From: Taeniopygia guttata
Lineage: Eukaryota; Chordata; Aves; Passeriformes; Estrildidae
DNA length: 64,000 nucleotides
Direction of reading: 5' to 3'
Assembly: GCF_048771995.1 (NCBI RefSeq)
Contig: NC_133030.1
Coordinates: 41,788,001-41,852,000 of the forward strand
Positions within the stretch are counted from its first letter, which is position 1. Each line of letters starts with the position of its first letter. Shown one piece after another: positions 22,637 through 34,429 of the stretch. Both the position numbers and the translations under genes were made by a program. The notes beneath the pieces were generated by a model, which saw only the letters and a program-made list of their open reading frames with translations, was not told where the DNA came from and ran no database searches.

Positions 22637-23096
22637 GCTGCCGGCAGCGGTGGTGGTGGGGAGATCCTGCGGGAGCAGAGGGGGTGGGAGGGAGTAGGAT
22701 GTTATTTCAGCAAGGCAAGGGAGCAGAAAAGCACAGCCAATGTCAAGAGGCTAGTGGGAACAGAAAAAATTGGCAATACTGGAGAAAACAAGACCCCTCC
22801 CCATCTCTGAATGCTATCTTCCCAGGTAGTAGCAAGATAAGGATGCAACCGTGCAATGAGGTTATCTGATTCAGGCTGGATTAACATAAGGACTTGCTTT
22901 ATCTATCATGCATCTTGGCCATGTGCAGCCTGACAGGAAAGGACCTACTGCATCTTTCCTGCTGGTTCATAATGTGTGCTGTGACAAAGACTGACAGCAC
23001 AGAAGTAGATAAGAGACTTACAATCATTCAAGAAGTCTCCCTGACTTCCCAAAGTAGAGGGTTGCAGGTCCCACTGAACATTACACACACACCTAA

Positions 23097-23136
23097 TTAG
23101 GGTTAGGGTTAAGGTTAGGGTTAGGGTTAGGGTTAG
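23097..23136 (+). repeat. Short interstitial telomeric repeat, TTAGGG units
   Basis: The units read TTAGGG twice, TTAAGG once, TTAGGG three times and then TTAG, so about 6.7 head-to-tail copies with one variant. The tract is bounded by the exact direct repeat CACCTAATT, at 23090-23098 and again at 23138-23146. Isolated tracts of this kind are thought to be added by telomerase or telomeric fragments during repair of a double-strand break. Confidence 0.95.
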
Positions 23137-26100
23137 CCACCTAATTGGCTTTCTGGTGCACATGAAGTTCTTTAGGACTCATCCAAACCTGAACTGGGGC
23201 TGAGGCAAGTGCAGTAAGCCACCAAGGGAAGCCAGGGGGCTGCTGTGAGGACATGGAGCTGGTGTTTAGGATGGGGTGGGAGTGTTGGATGCTCAGCCAG
23301 CTGTGAGGAGGACCAGAAAGATGTGGACATTAAAGGGGAGACTCCATGGGGTTTGGTCCACTTTGAAATGATGAAAATTTAAGTAAATGATCCATCACAT
23401 CAAAATGCTGTTTAAACCAGCTCCACCCCTGGGTATAGTGGCAGCCAGACAGCCTTGGCTCTGGGCCACCAGCTTCAGAAAATGCTGAGTCCAAAGGAGA
23501 TCCTCAGCTACAAATGTCCACATGGGTTTCTTCCTCAGGGAAATTCACCTTCCTCTCCCTTCCTCCATTTCAGAGTGCTGAAGTCTTGTACTACTCTCAT
23601 TTTTTTTTTTCCCCATGAAAATTTTTCAGATTAAATATTTCCACCCCTTTCCCTCAGAGCAGCATTTATTATTTCGGCTTCCCAACCCACCTAGGAACAA
23701 AGAAAAAGTACAGTGAAATATGAGCATTCTCAGGAGAGACAAACAATTACTTTGCCCTCTTCACTACCTGAGCCCCAGGTTTTACAGTCTCTTTAGCATT
23801 TTCCCAGCTCCCAGACCATGCCACCTTATTGCCTTGCAACCTCAAATGTTCTTGTTCCCCTTAGTGACTTGGGTCACTGACTCCTCTGCAGGATGCTGTG
23901 CAGCAGGGTCACACTTCCTCCTGCTGTAAGAATCCCTGAGGTTTTCTGATAGACAACACATCACCTTGGCTTTAACTCTCAAGAGGGAAATATAAATAGA
24001 GAAAGTGAAGTCTTTAGAAACTGAAAAGCCCAAGTGGTTCTGTTTCCTTGGCCAAACTCTACAACATCATGCAGATGGAGAGCTGTACATGGTTTTAAAT
24101 GGACCTGTCTATTGGCTTTGTTTGGGCAGCAGTCGTCACATTTTGGAAATCTGCTCAGGAAAATGGAACTGTTCAAAAGCCCTCTCATGCTGCTAAAACA
24201 CTGTGCATTTTGGTGAATGCCCTTCACTTCTCCCTTCCTAAAACCTTTTCCTGCCTTCCACAGTTCCCCACCTTACGTATAAAGCTGGTAGTGGCTCGTG
24301 CAGCAGATGGCCATTAAGAATTTTCAAAATATTTAAGGGAGATGCATATTTATAGCAAATATGGTTTTATTTTCTGCACAGACACAGAGAAGCTCAAAGC
24401 TACATCCCAGTTTTCAGACAAGGAAACCACAGTCCTATTCTTTGCTTACCTTTACATGCAAATTAGATTTCTAATAAAATAACCTATTTTTAAACAAAAC
24501 TGTAAGGAGAGACCAGTCACCAAGTGTTGTTTGAGAGCAGCAGCCAAAGCAGGAGCCCAGCACTAGCGAGAGAAAATTGACAGTTTTAGTTCAGCATCCA
24601 CGCCTTATTTCAAGACGTGATTCTGGCAGCAAGCCTAGGGTAGGAAGGAATGGGATCTTGCTGAGAACTACTGAAGCCAGTCAGTTACAAATGTGTTGAG
24701 AAACACCAGCAGATGGACCTCGGGCAGGCTGCTGGCCTCTGGGCAGCAGGTGCTGCCTGTGTGGAAGTTGCTGTGCTTCTCACTTTGCGTCCTCAGGTTG
24801 GAGAAGGAGCAGAGCTGCAGAGAAAAGCCACACATTCACAGCAGCAAGCGCTGGGAAACAGAGAGTGGGAGGGGGAAAGAAGGGAAAGGAGCTGGGAGGA
24901 ATTGGAAACCTAAAAGGCAGTTTGGGAGGTGCCAGGGAACCAGTGTAGGAAGAGTGCATCTATGCAGCTGGACTGTTGCTGGACATAGACTGCTGAGTCC
25001 CACAGGATGCTAGAAGGGCTAGTGGGAGATGTCTCACTGACCTGGGCTGTGGGGAAGAGGCAGCGAGGGCTTGCAGGCAGCAAACATCCTAGGGTGAACA
25101 TACCTTGGGAAGTAACAGTGTGGGTATCAAAAGAAATCACAGGAAAAACTCCTAAAGTATGGGGAAGTCTGTGAATGTGGGCTGGGCAGGGCTGAGGCTT
25201 CATCCCAGGGAAGTGGGGTGAGCTCAAACCTTTCTGGTCCCTCAGATTGTCCTGGAGCTGTCCTTAGAGCAGAGTCAGGATCTTGGAGCTGCTGCACAAA
25301 GCATGGACAGGACAGGGCTACAGCTAGAAGGATTTAGCCTGTGCTAGTCCTGTACCCTCTGGAATTAAAAAAGATTTACCTGTACTAAAGTATCTTATCC
25401 TTGCTGCCTTCCACTCTTGGGAGTTGGGGCTCACGGTCTCCCTGGGAGACTGCAGGGACAAGGGGAAAAGTTCAGAAGAAAATCTCACAGTGCTTCTCAT
25501 AAATAAGCAAAGGAGCCACCAACTGCATCCTTTGTGCCCAGTCCTGGAATTTGTCAGCAGTGGGGAGGGGACAGTGAGGGCCAGTGTCACAACATGCTTG
25601 CAGCAGTGTGCTCAGCCCTGCTTGAAAGCAGCCAGGCTGAACCTTCCACTCCAATAATGGTGAAGAAGCGAAAGGGTTCCAGTACCAGAGGGATTAGAGA
25701 TGCTTCCCACAGTCACCAAGATCAGCACATCACATAGAGGCCATGTACTGAATGATCTGGGTTTGCTGGTGTAGATGAGGGCCATCAAGCCTCTAGAGAT
25801 GACATTAGAGAGGGAATGGCAGAGAGGGTGAGGACCAGCCCTGCATGCACATGTGCAGGGAAGGAGAGAGTCAGACCAGCCCTGTAGCTGTCCCCAAACC
25901 CTATTTGGGTTATCTGAAACCTACAGGGAACTTAGTCACACAGGGACTTAAAAAGGGAAACCTAGTAATAAAACAAGCCTGAAGATAAAGAAAGTCTGTT
26001 AATAACAAAGCTTGGAGAAAGAGGAATGTAGTCAGAAAATGAAAGCAAGAAAGCAATAAAAGACAAAATTCTCAAAGAGTGGTGATTCTCTGCCTTTATT

Positions 26101-26182
26101 ATCAGAAAGCTGGATAGTGTGCATATCCATCAGCCCCATGGGGCTAGTCTGGGCAGTACTGGCAGCCGGGAACGGTGGTGAG

Positions 26183-26514
26183 ATGCTGCTAGGTGCATGG
26201 GGGGATGCACACACACAGACATGCTGCTAGGTGCACGGGGGGATGCACACACACAGACATGCTGCTAGGTGCATGGGGGGATGCACACACACAGACATGC
26301 TGCTAGGTGCATGGGGGGATGCACACACACAGACATGCTGCTAGGTGCATGGGGGGGGATGCACACACACAGACATGCTGCTAGGTGCACCGGGAGATGC
26401 ACACACAGACATGCTGCTAGGTGCATGGGGGGATGCACACACACAGACATGCTGCTAGGTGCATGGGGGGATGCACACACACAGACATGCTGCTAGGTGC
26501 ACGGGGGGATGCAC
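26183..26514. repeat. 38-bp minisatellite, nine copies
   Basis: The unit begins ATGCTGCTAGGTGCA, then has a run of G, then GATG and a CA-rich tail (CACACACACAGAC). Copies start at 26183, 26221, 26259, 26297, 26335, 26375, 26411, 26449 and 26487. The spacing is 38 bp, except one 40-bp copy with two extra G and one 36-bp copy missing a CA. There are no unique spacers between copies, so this is not a CRISPR-like array. It is likely polymorphic. Confidence 0.95.
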
Positions 26515-28885
26515 ATGTACAAGCATACACACACAACCTGGGCACACCTGGGAGGAGGCAGACTGCGGTGCCCTAGCTGAGCTGAACCATTGCTGCAGCT
26601 CTGCTGCTGCCTGACAGCTGCTGGCTCCCTACCGAACTGCCTCCCCCTGTGCACGGCTGCTCCTGTAACCAGCTGGCTGAGCGGGCCCCCACACTCCCCA
26701 GCCTGGTTGCAGCAGTCCCCAGCAGAGTGGGAAATGCACAGCTGTGTTGTGTACTCTCAGCTTCTTAAGGCGAGTACTGGGTAAAATGAACCAAAAATAA
26801 GGCATGAAAAAAAGAGGTAGCAAATTTAGCTTTGTATTTCACAGATCTCACCTCCACACCACATCCCCTGAGGCAGTTCTCAGAGGGACTCTTGGCACAG
26901 ATGCCGGCTATGATAAGCCAGCTAATGATGAATTAAGTAGCTGTTCCAGGAATCAATCATCATTTAATTGCCCTGTCAAGCAAACACTCTGCCTTGCTTC
27001 CCGGGCTCATTAGCAGGTTGTGGCTGTGGTGCATGTCCCCAGAATCCAGAGTGAGAAGGTTAGCCCATCCTGGCTGAAGGCTTTCCTCTTCAGCACAGCT
27101 CCAGGGGAGGTCGGTGCCCTCAGGTACTGGTGTTCTGCTGCACTGCCATCTCCTGCTAGTCTGAGGGCAGGGGACAGTGTGAATGCCTGTTCCCGATCCG
27201 GCTGATGTTAAGCAGCACGATGGCCAGGTACAGCTGCCATAGGCCCAGCACAGATGCAGACCCACTCCTGATGGAAGAGGAAAGCATAGGAGATTTGTCG
27301 AGCACTTGTCCCTGAGCCCAGACCTTCCTAGAAGCTCTCAGGATGTGCTTTGGACCTTTTAAGCAGAGGCCCAGGTCCAGTCAGGACACAGTACCTCTGC
27401 CTCAGGGCATCCAAGCTTGTGATTCTGATGAAGAGAAAGCCATCTCACAAAAGCTGCTGAGAAGCAAAGGCACAGCACTGCCTGAGCAGCTGTCATTCTG
27501 GAAAGGGGGTGAAGGAAGGGCTGTGAGAGCTCATGGACCATATGTCTGGCAGAAATGGACTAAGCCCTCTCTCACCCATACAAGCCTGTGCAGCAGCATG
27601 GATCCTGGGCATGTCTCAGCCCTGAGCCCTGCAGGGTGAACCACAGCTCGAGGGGAGGAGAAAGTGCTTTCATCAGCCCCACAGACATGATTGCAGAAAG
27701 CAGTTTGACTCCAGCCAACACTGAAGTGCTGCCACGGGTGCTCGTCTGACACCACTGCTTCTGGCTTGGGCACAGCACAAGCATGTTGATTGAGGGGCTG
27801 TTCTTTCCCGGGGTGTAACAAAGCCTTCACCAGTCCTGGGAAAGGTTGCTGTGGCACGAGCATCAGGTGAGGTTGCCTGGGGGCTGGAAAGGTCAGAGGG
27901 GTGATGTGAGGGAGGTAGGTCTCAGTGTGGGGCAGGAGGGAAGGGTGGTGAGACATGATGGCCCCAATGGGACTGGCAGAGGTGGTACACAGAGAAACAA
28001 AAGAGCACAGTAGGGACAGCAGTGGGGAGGCAAATGGTGGGCAAAAAGCATGCGGCAGGGGAAGCAAAGTGACATCTGAGCCAGACAGAGAGCTGGACCC
28101 TGGCCACCAACACAGAGAAGAAAAGGACTATGAAGCTGCTGGAGGGGAAAGAGTTGGTGAGGACCAGGAGGGAAGGAAGAAGGTGACACAAAGCCTGGAC
28201 TTGTATTAGAGGGAGGATAGCTGAGGCATTTGTGATGTAGAGAATCTGATTCACACCTTTGATGCATCTGGTTGGATAGAGCAGGAAAGGAGTGAATAAA
28301 ATGCTTGTTCTCATCTCCTGACAGGTGGAAAGCCAGTACCAAAGGGCTGCTGGCTCCAACAGAGACTAAATTGCTCTGAGAATTGGGACACGATGGGCTG
28401 CTTTTCAAGGATCACAAGTCAAATTGGGCAATTTCCAGGTGGAAATCGGGTCTTTATTGTCTCTGATAAAAATATTTCTCTGCAGCAGTGTTCTGGCCCC
28501 GCTATGCTCAGAACTAAGGTGTTGCTCCTAATGGTAGGGAGCAGCAAATCCATCCCTGGGGCTGGCAGGTAAGAGGCGGGCTGGTTTTGGAGAAGCCATT
28601 CCAGGGGCTCTCCGGGGCTGGGGCTCCCACCCGTTCCGGTCTCCAGCTCCGGTGCCAGCTATCTGGACACACTGCCCGTGCCCACATCAGCAGGGGATCA
28701 GTAGAACCTCCATCGCCCGCAAGGAGGTATCCCCATACCTCTCAGCTTCACAGCGGGAGTGCCTGCACACGGCTGTGCGGCGCCGGCAGGGTGGTCGTGG
28801 TTGCCGTGTCCCCGCCTCGGCCGCGTCCGGCGCTCGCCAGGCGGCCGCCAGGTGTCCCCGGAGCGCCGCGCAGCGCCCACCGCAA

Positions 28886-29560
28886 GCCCGCACAGCCCCG
28901 CACCGCCCGGACAGCCCCGCACCGCCCGAACAGCCCCGCACCGCCCCGCACCGCCCGAACAGCCCCGCACCGCCCGCACCGCCCCGCACCGCCCGAACAG
29001 TCCCGCACAGCCCCGCACCGCCCGAAGAGCCCGGACAGCCCCGCACAGTCTCGCACAGCCCCGCACAGCCCGAACAGCCCCGCACAGCCCCGCACAGCCC
29101 CGCACAGTCTCGCACAGCCCGAACAGCCCCGCACAGCCCGAACAGCTTCGCACAGCCCCGCACAGCCCGAACAGCCCCGCACCGCCCGCACAGCCCCGCA
29201 CAGCCCGAACAGTCCCGCACAGCCCGAACAGCCCCGCAGAGTCTCGCACAGCCCGAACAGTCCGAACAGCCCCGCACCGCCCGAACAGTCCCGCACAGCC
29301 CGAACAGCCCGAACAGCCCCGCACCGCCCGAACAGCCCCGCACAGCCCGCACCGCCGCACAGCCCCCGAACAGTCCCGCACAGCCCGCACAGCCCCGTCC
29401 CGCCCGCACAGCCCGAACAGCCCCGCACCGCCCCGCACAGTCTTGCACTCCCCGCACCGGCCCACACAGCCCCGCACAGTCCTGCACTCCCCGCACCGCC
29501 CGCACAGCCCCGCACAGTCCCGCACAGCCCGAACAGCCCCGCACAGCCCGCACCGCCCCG
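28886..29560. repeat. GC-rich minisatellite of 9- and 10-base units
   Basis: About 675 bases are built from interleaved units of the type GCCCCGCACA or GCCCCGCACC (10 bases) and GCCCGAACA (9 bases), with scattered variants. The array contains almost no TA, TCA or TGA, so all six reading frames stay open across it. These frames translate as low-complexity proline/arginine/threonine or glycine/cysteine/alanine repeats and are not credible genes. The - strand has GGG or GGGG runs separated by six bases, a G-quadruplex-capable pattern. It lies in the inferred SYNDIG1L 5' intron, in a GC-rich block from about 28.6 to 29.75 kb. Confidence 0.93.
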
Positions 29561-32500
29561 GCCGCGGGGCCCAGCCGCTCCCGACCCTCAACGCGGGGCC
29601 GGGCCGGCGCCTGCGGGCAAAGCCTGGGTCCGGTGCCTGTGTGTCCAAATCGCCGGGCAGCCCATGGCTGCGTTGGCTCGCCTAGAGTGAGCACGGCGCC
29701 GGGGGCCAAGCCCGCCGGGGGGGATGCACCTCGCCGTGCCCCTCAGGCACGAGAAGTACGGGAAGGGCTCATCGAGTCGGCGATGCGGGAAGAAGGAAGC
29801 ATGGATGGTGATAGAAATAAAGCACATGGTGGTGTGGGTGGCTAGGTGTATAATTAGCAGGTTTGCACTCTCTCGGCATGCCCTTTTTTAGGCTGGAGAC
29901 GCAAACAAGTAAATAAGGCGGCTGTCGGAAATTTCTGCAGGTTGTCCTGCGTACACGGGACCAGAGAGGAGAGCGGGCAGCGTCAGGGGGCTGCTCCTGC
30001 CGCTGGCCTGGAGCTGGAGGACTGCAGAGTGGCCATAGGGTGCCCAGCTGAGGCAGAGCAGAGTGGGTGACCTGACTGGTAGCACTGGGTCAGGGAAGTG
30101 GACCAGGATAGGATCAGGGATGGGCAAGTTCAGAAGGTTCCAACAGCCACACTGGGACAGTCCTCTCAGCCTCAGAGCACCCCTGATGAGTTTGCACCCA
30201 AACAAACCTTCAACAAGAAGCCCCTGTGAGGGGCTTTAAAGTGGCACATGACATCAAGCTAAACTGATGGATTGCTCTCACCAGAAGCTTCTTCACTTTC
30301 CCGAATGGGGACCCAGAAAGGTTGCTGGGAGGCAGTGGAGGTCAGGGCAATGACTCCCAGGTGTGGTTGCTGCTGGGACTGTCAGCATCTCCAGCCTTAT
30401 GAGGCATTAGCCAGTGAAGACAGTTTTGAAAGCTGTTGGGCTCTCACTTCTCATCTGAGCCAAAAAATACCAGTCGAGGGTCAGAGGAGACTAATTCCCC
30501 TGCCTGCTACAGCATCTAAGTCACTGTTCTGGAGAAACATGAAGTCAGACTGGGTCTGGGCTTCAACCTTCTCTTCCTCAGCTCAGGACCCTCCTAAGGA
30601 ATTACACTAAGAATGCTCTCTGGAGAGAGGGGTGTTGGCATTCTGCCCTCAATGTAGAAAACCTAGAAAAGTCCATGTATGCAGAGACACTGAGTGCCAA
30701 ACTCACTGACACCTGTGCTCCAATGCTTCCAGCACAAAGGCAGCCCAATTCCTTGCCCGAGATCAGGCTTCTTGGTCAGAGTGCCCAAAGGGACAAGTAT
30801 CCCACTGGATTATTCACAGAGGTCCTTCAAGATGTGTTTACTATCAAGACATTCTCTCTGCTGCTGGAAGATGCACAGAAGCTCTTGCTGGCAGATTGTA
30901 ATTTTGCTCATGGCTGATTTTCCTCTGCTAATGACTACAGTCCTCGATTTCACATCAGGTTTTCTCCGTCACTATTTATACCCAGTATTGGACTGAACAC
31001 AATGGTTATCCTAAATGGCTCCATGCTCTCCTCCAAGTAGGCAGTTTACCCATACCCTTTTCTCCAGTCCCATCATCTCTGCTTCAAGGCTCTTCTGCTC
31101 ATGAGGTCCCACAGGCCATTCATGGCTGGTTTTGCTATGGGACCCTGCACCCCCTCCTCCCCAGAGACCACTCTGAGAGCATCAATACCCTGTGCTGGAG
31201 CAGACCTGTGCCTCATGCTCCCCTCCAGGACCAGCCATGTTCCCCTTTGCCCTGCAGCCCAGCCTGGGACCATGTGCAGGTCTGCATCCCAGGGATGATC
31301 TCCCTTCAACATCTTGCACAGACAGGATCAGGCACATGGGACCTGGCTTTCTTCCACGTGAGAGACTTGCACCATCCAAGACCAAAATGGGGACAGGGAC
31401 ATAGCACTCAAGGTAGCAGCAGTTGTTTGGGGCACAGAAAGATGTCCTCCCCTTCACAGCTGTGGCTTGCTGATAGAGTGGCTTAGCCACAGCACCTAAC
31501 TCCATCCTCACATCTCCCTGAAAATCCCCCTCTTATCAATTGAAGCTGGCAATGTAAAGCGTCTGTTAAGGACTGCTCATTTGTCTCTGTTTAGAACATA
31601 TCCGTACTCAAATGATTCATTAACACCCTGAAGACTAGCGCATGCAGCACCCTCCTTTCCCTACTGCCCTGTTTATTTTATCCATGTCTCCCTGCCTCCA
31701 GCTCAGGGCTATTTCCACCTTGTTTACTGTGTCCTGATTCTTCTGGGGATTCACAAGACTCCTCTGTAGTTCAGATGTTTAATTTATCTGCCAATGATCT
31801 GCACTCTCTTTAAAAATGAACTTAAGTTGTGGAGATGACACCTTTCTATCTTATATTTCCAAACCCTAAGTTTCCAATTATCAGCAGGAAGATGACTTCC
31901 TGGTCCAGCAAATAAGTGGATTGCTGTCTCCCCATCTGGCAAACATCTGCAGGCCCAGACAAACTTCAAGGTGTTAAAATTATTACTAGGGTCAAAAAGT
32001 GCAATCCAAACCAGATGTTGAGAGTCCCTTCCATATTCCAAAATTCCATACTGCCAAAGAATACTCAAGCGGAGATGTGCCCTCTGAATTTGTGGAGGGG
32101 CAGTTCACACTGGTTTATTCTATTGTCAGGAATATAATGAGCGCTGCCTCCAGCCATCCCACAACCTTTGTCCATCACAGTATCAGACTTCAGGATGATG
32201 CAGAGGATAGTGCTAAATTTTCTTCCATATAGTATGGAAACAAAGCTGTTACAAAACAATATCACATTTTCTTTTCCATGACCTGGTCAAGTTGCCTTGC
32301 TGAGGCACCCTCTGGACTGCTCCTTCGTTTGCTGTTTTCCATTTCCCCCTGGCCCATTTCTCTTCCCAGCCCATGACACCATCCCCCTGAGAGAGGACTC
32401 AGCTTGCTTCTTGCACCCATCCAGCATCACAATGTATTTATTGAAAGAGGCAGCTGTGCACTGGGTGAGCTGCACTGTTGGTCCTGTGTGGGCTGAGCGA

Positions 32501-34429
32501 GGACATTTTGCTCATGGTGTTTCCCTCCCATGTTCCTGCTAGGTGGGGACCCTCTTGTCCTTCCCTGACACCATGGAAGTCATGGAGAGCAGGAAGGATT
32601 TGCAGAGAAACCTCTGCCCAGCTCAGGAATAGCATCATGGTGGCTGTCACACATGGCATTGAATCTCTGATGTGCCTTGGGCCAATTTTTCACACCAGCT
32701 GTTGAGCTTCCAGACACACAGCTTGGGGACAAATCCTGCAATGAACTCTGGTTTTCAAAATACACCTGAAGTGTTTTACTCCAAAAGGAAGCTGGTTTAA
32801 GTGATGCACCCAAGAAACACTGGGGATCATTGTAGCCTTCCCTTCCAGGCTGAGCAAAGTGTTCGGTTTGCTGCCTTTTTCACTCGACAGAGAAACTGCC
32901 ACAGAAAGACAATTTGAAGGAAACCTGTAATGATTTTTTTCCCTTTCTAATGCTGTGCCTTGTCCCTTCACTCAGAAAAGCCAATCATTTGCCCATATCC
33001 AACTCTACAAATAGAGAAATTCTGTCTGAAAATGTTGCCTGAAATTACGTCTCTGAAAGCAGCAACAGAGTTGCAGCTCCTGCAAGCGGCACCTGCCAGT
33101 CACAAGCTCAGGTCCAGAACTTTAGAAACCAGGCAGAAAAAGGAGAGCAAAAAGAGCAGAGCTTTGGACTACCTTGTGCAGTCAAAGATGGTCCTGGGAA
33201 GATTTGAGTATGTCCCACACAAGCAGAGGGGCCGTGAGGGGAGCAGAAAAACCAAAATAGTCTGAAGTGCCCATGCCTATGCCAGGAGCCCACAGACTGC
33301 TCTGCCATAAGCTCCTGGACTGGGCAGGACTGGCCCTTTTGGGGCTTCCTTCAGGGAACTTGTAGGTGGTAGAGGGAGATTTTAAGGGCAGATATTTTTC
33401 TGAGTACTTGGTCACTTCTCTGCAAGTGATGGTGATGTCTGCAGGCTGGGCTGAGGGCAGGAAGGAGCTGGGTACCATGCAAAAGCAGGGATCTGCTGTA
33501 CAAATTCACCGTGCTAGAGCTGCAGTAAATTACTCATTCTTTAATAATGGTGTTTATTACCTGCCTCCGATGGTGGCTCAGGGAGACAAAGTGAAGTGGA
33601 TTCAGCTCCCCAAAGCTGTAGCTCTGCCAGCTGTTTTTATGACACAAGAAACTTTTGCCAGAGAAATGCAGTCACTGCATTTTAGCTTGGGTAATTTCTT
33701 CTCATGACAATCTACAGAGTAACCAGCAACTATCCCTCAGAGACCAAAGCTATTTTTTCCCTTGTGTGTGGCAGGCAGGGTCAGACCCCACTTCTCTGGC
33801 TTCCCCTGGTATTTATATAGCGCTACCTTCCTCCCGGGAAAAAGATTTTTACTGGTGGCAGATCCAAGCTAAATGAAATGGGAATTTATCTTTTTTAGAA
33901 GCAAAGGAAGCAGCCCAGTAAAATGGATTTGGGAGAGTAGCATGGCTTTTGTGAAACCCGCAGCAGCTTTGGAGAAGGAATTATAAACAGGCACTGGGTA
34001 GAGAAGGAAAGTGCTTCCCATTGAAACTCCTGAACGAGTGGCTTTATCCGCCAGACACAAAATGGGAGGTCATCCTCAGGGCTACAGGGAGATGGTGCTC
34101 GACAGCTGTATGTACCCAGGTCTCCGGGCCGTTCCCCTGCCCAGCTGCATCCCGCGGACAGCCGGCAGTGGCGTGGCTCCCGCCGGCTGCTGAGGCTCCT
34201 CAGTAGAAAACCACCCCCAAACTTCAGCCGGCGGCTGAGCTGCCATCCGGGGAGGGAGTCCTGAAGGCAGGATGGGTCCAAGGTGTCATTGCAATTGCTC
34301 CGACATATCTGGCCTCCTAAACTTTGGTTGAAATCCTTACATTTTGGCCACGCCAGAGCCTCTGACGAGATAATTTGTCCTGGTTTCTCCAGGTTGTAGC
34401 CTTTCATTTTTGCATCCCCCAACGTATTT

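Noticed and set aside
26265..26496. Open frames across the 38-bp minisatellite
   Set aside because: Both strands are open because the unit lacks stops in those frames. The products are simple repeats.
26183..26514. CRISPR-like array
   Set aside because: Copies are directly contiguous with no unique spacers, and the host is a vertebrate nuclear genome.
28587..29845. Open frames of 255 to 397 codons in all six frames
   Set aside because: They are created by the stop-free GC minisatellite. The translations are low-complexity repeats with no domain, and equal openness on both strands shows that composition, not selection, keeps them open.
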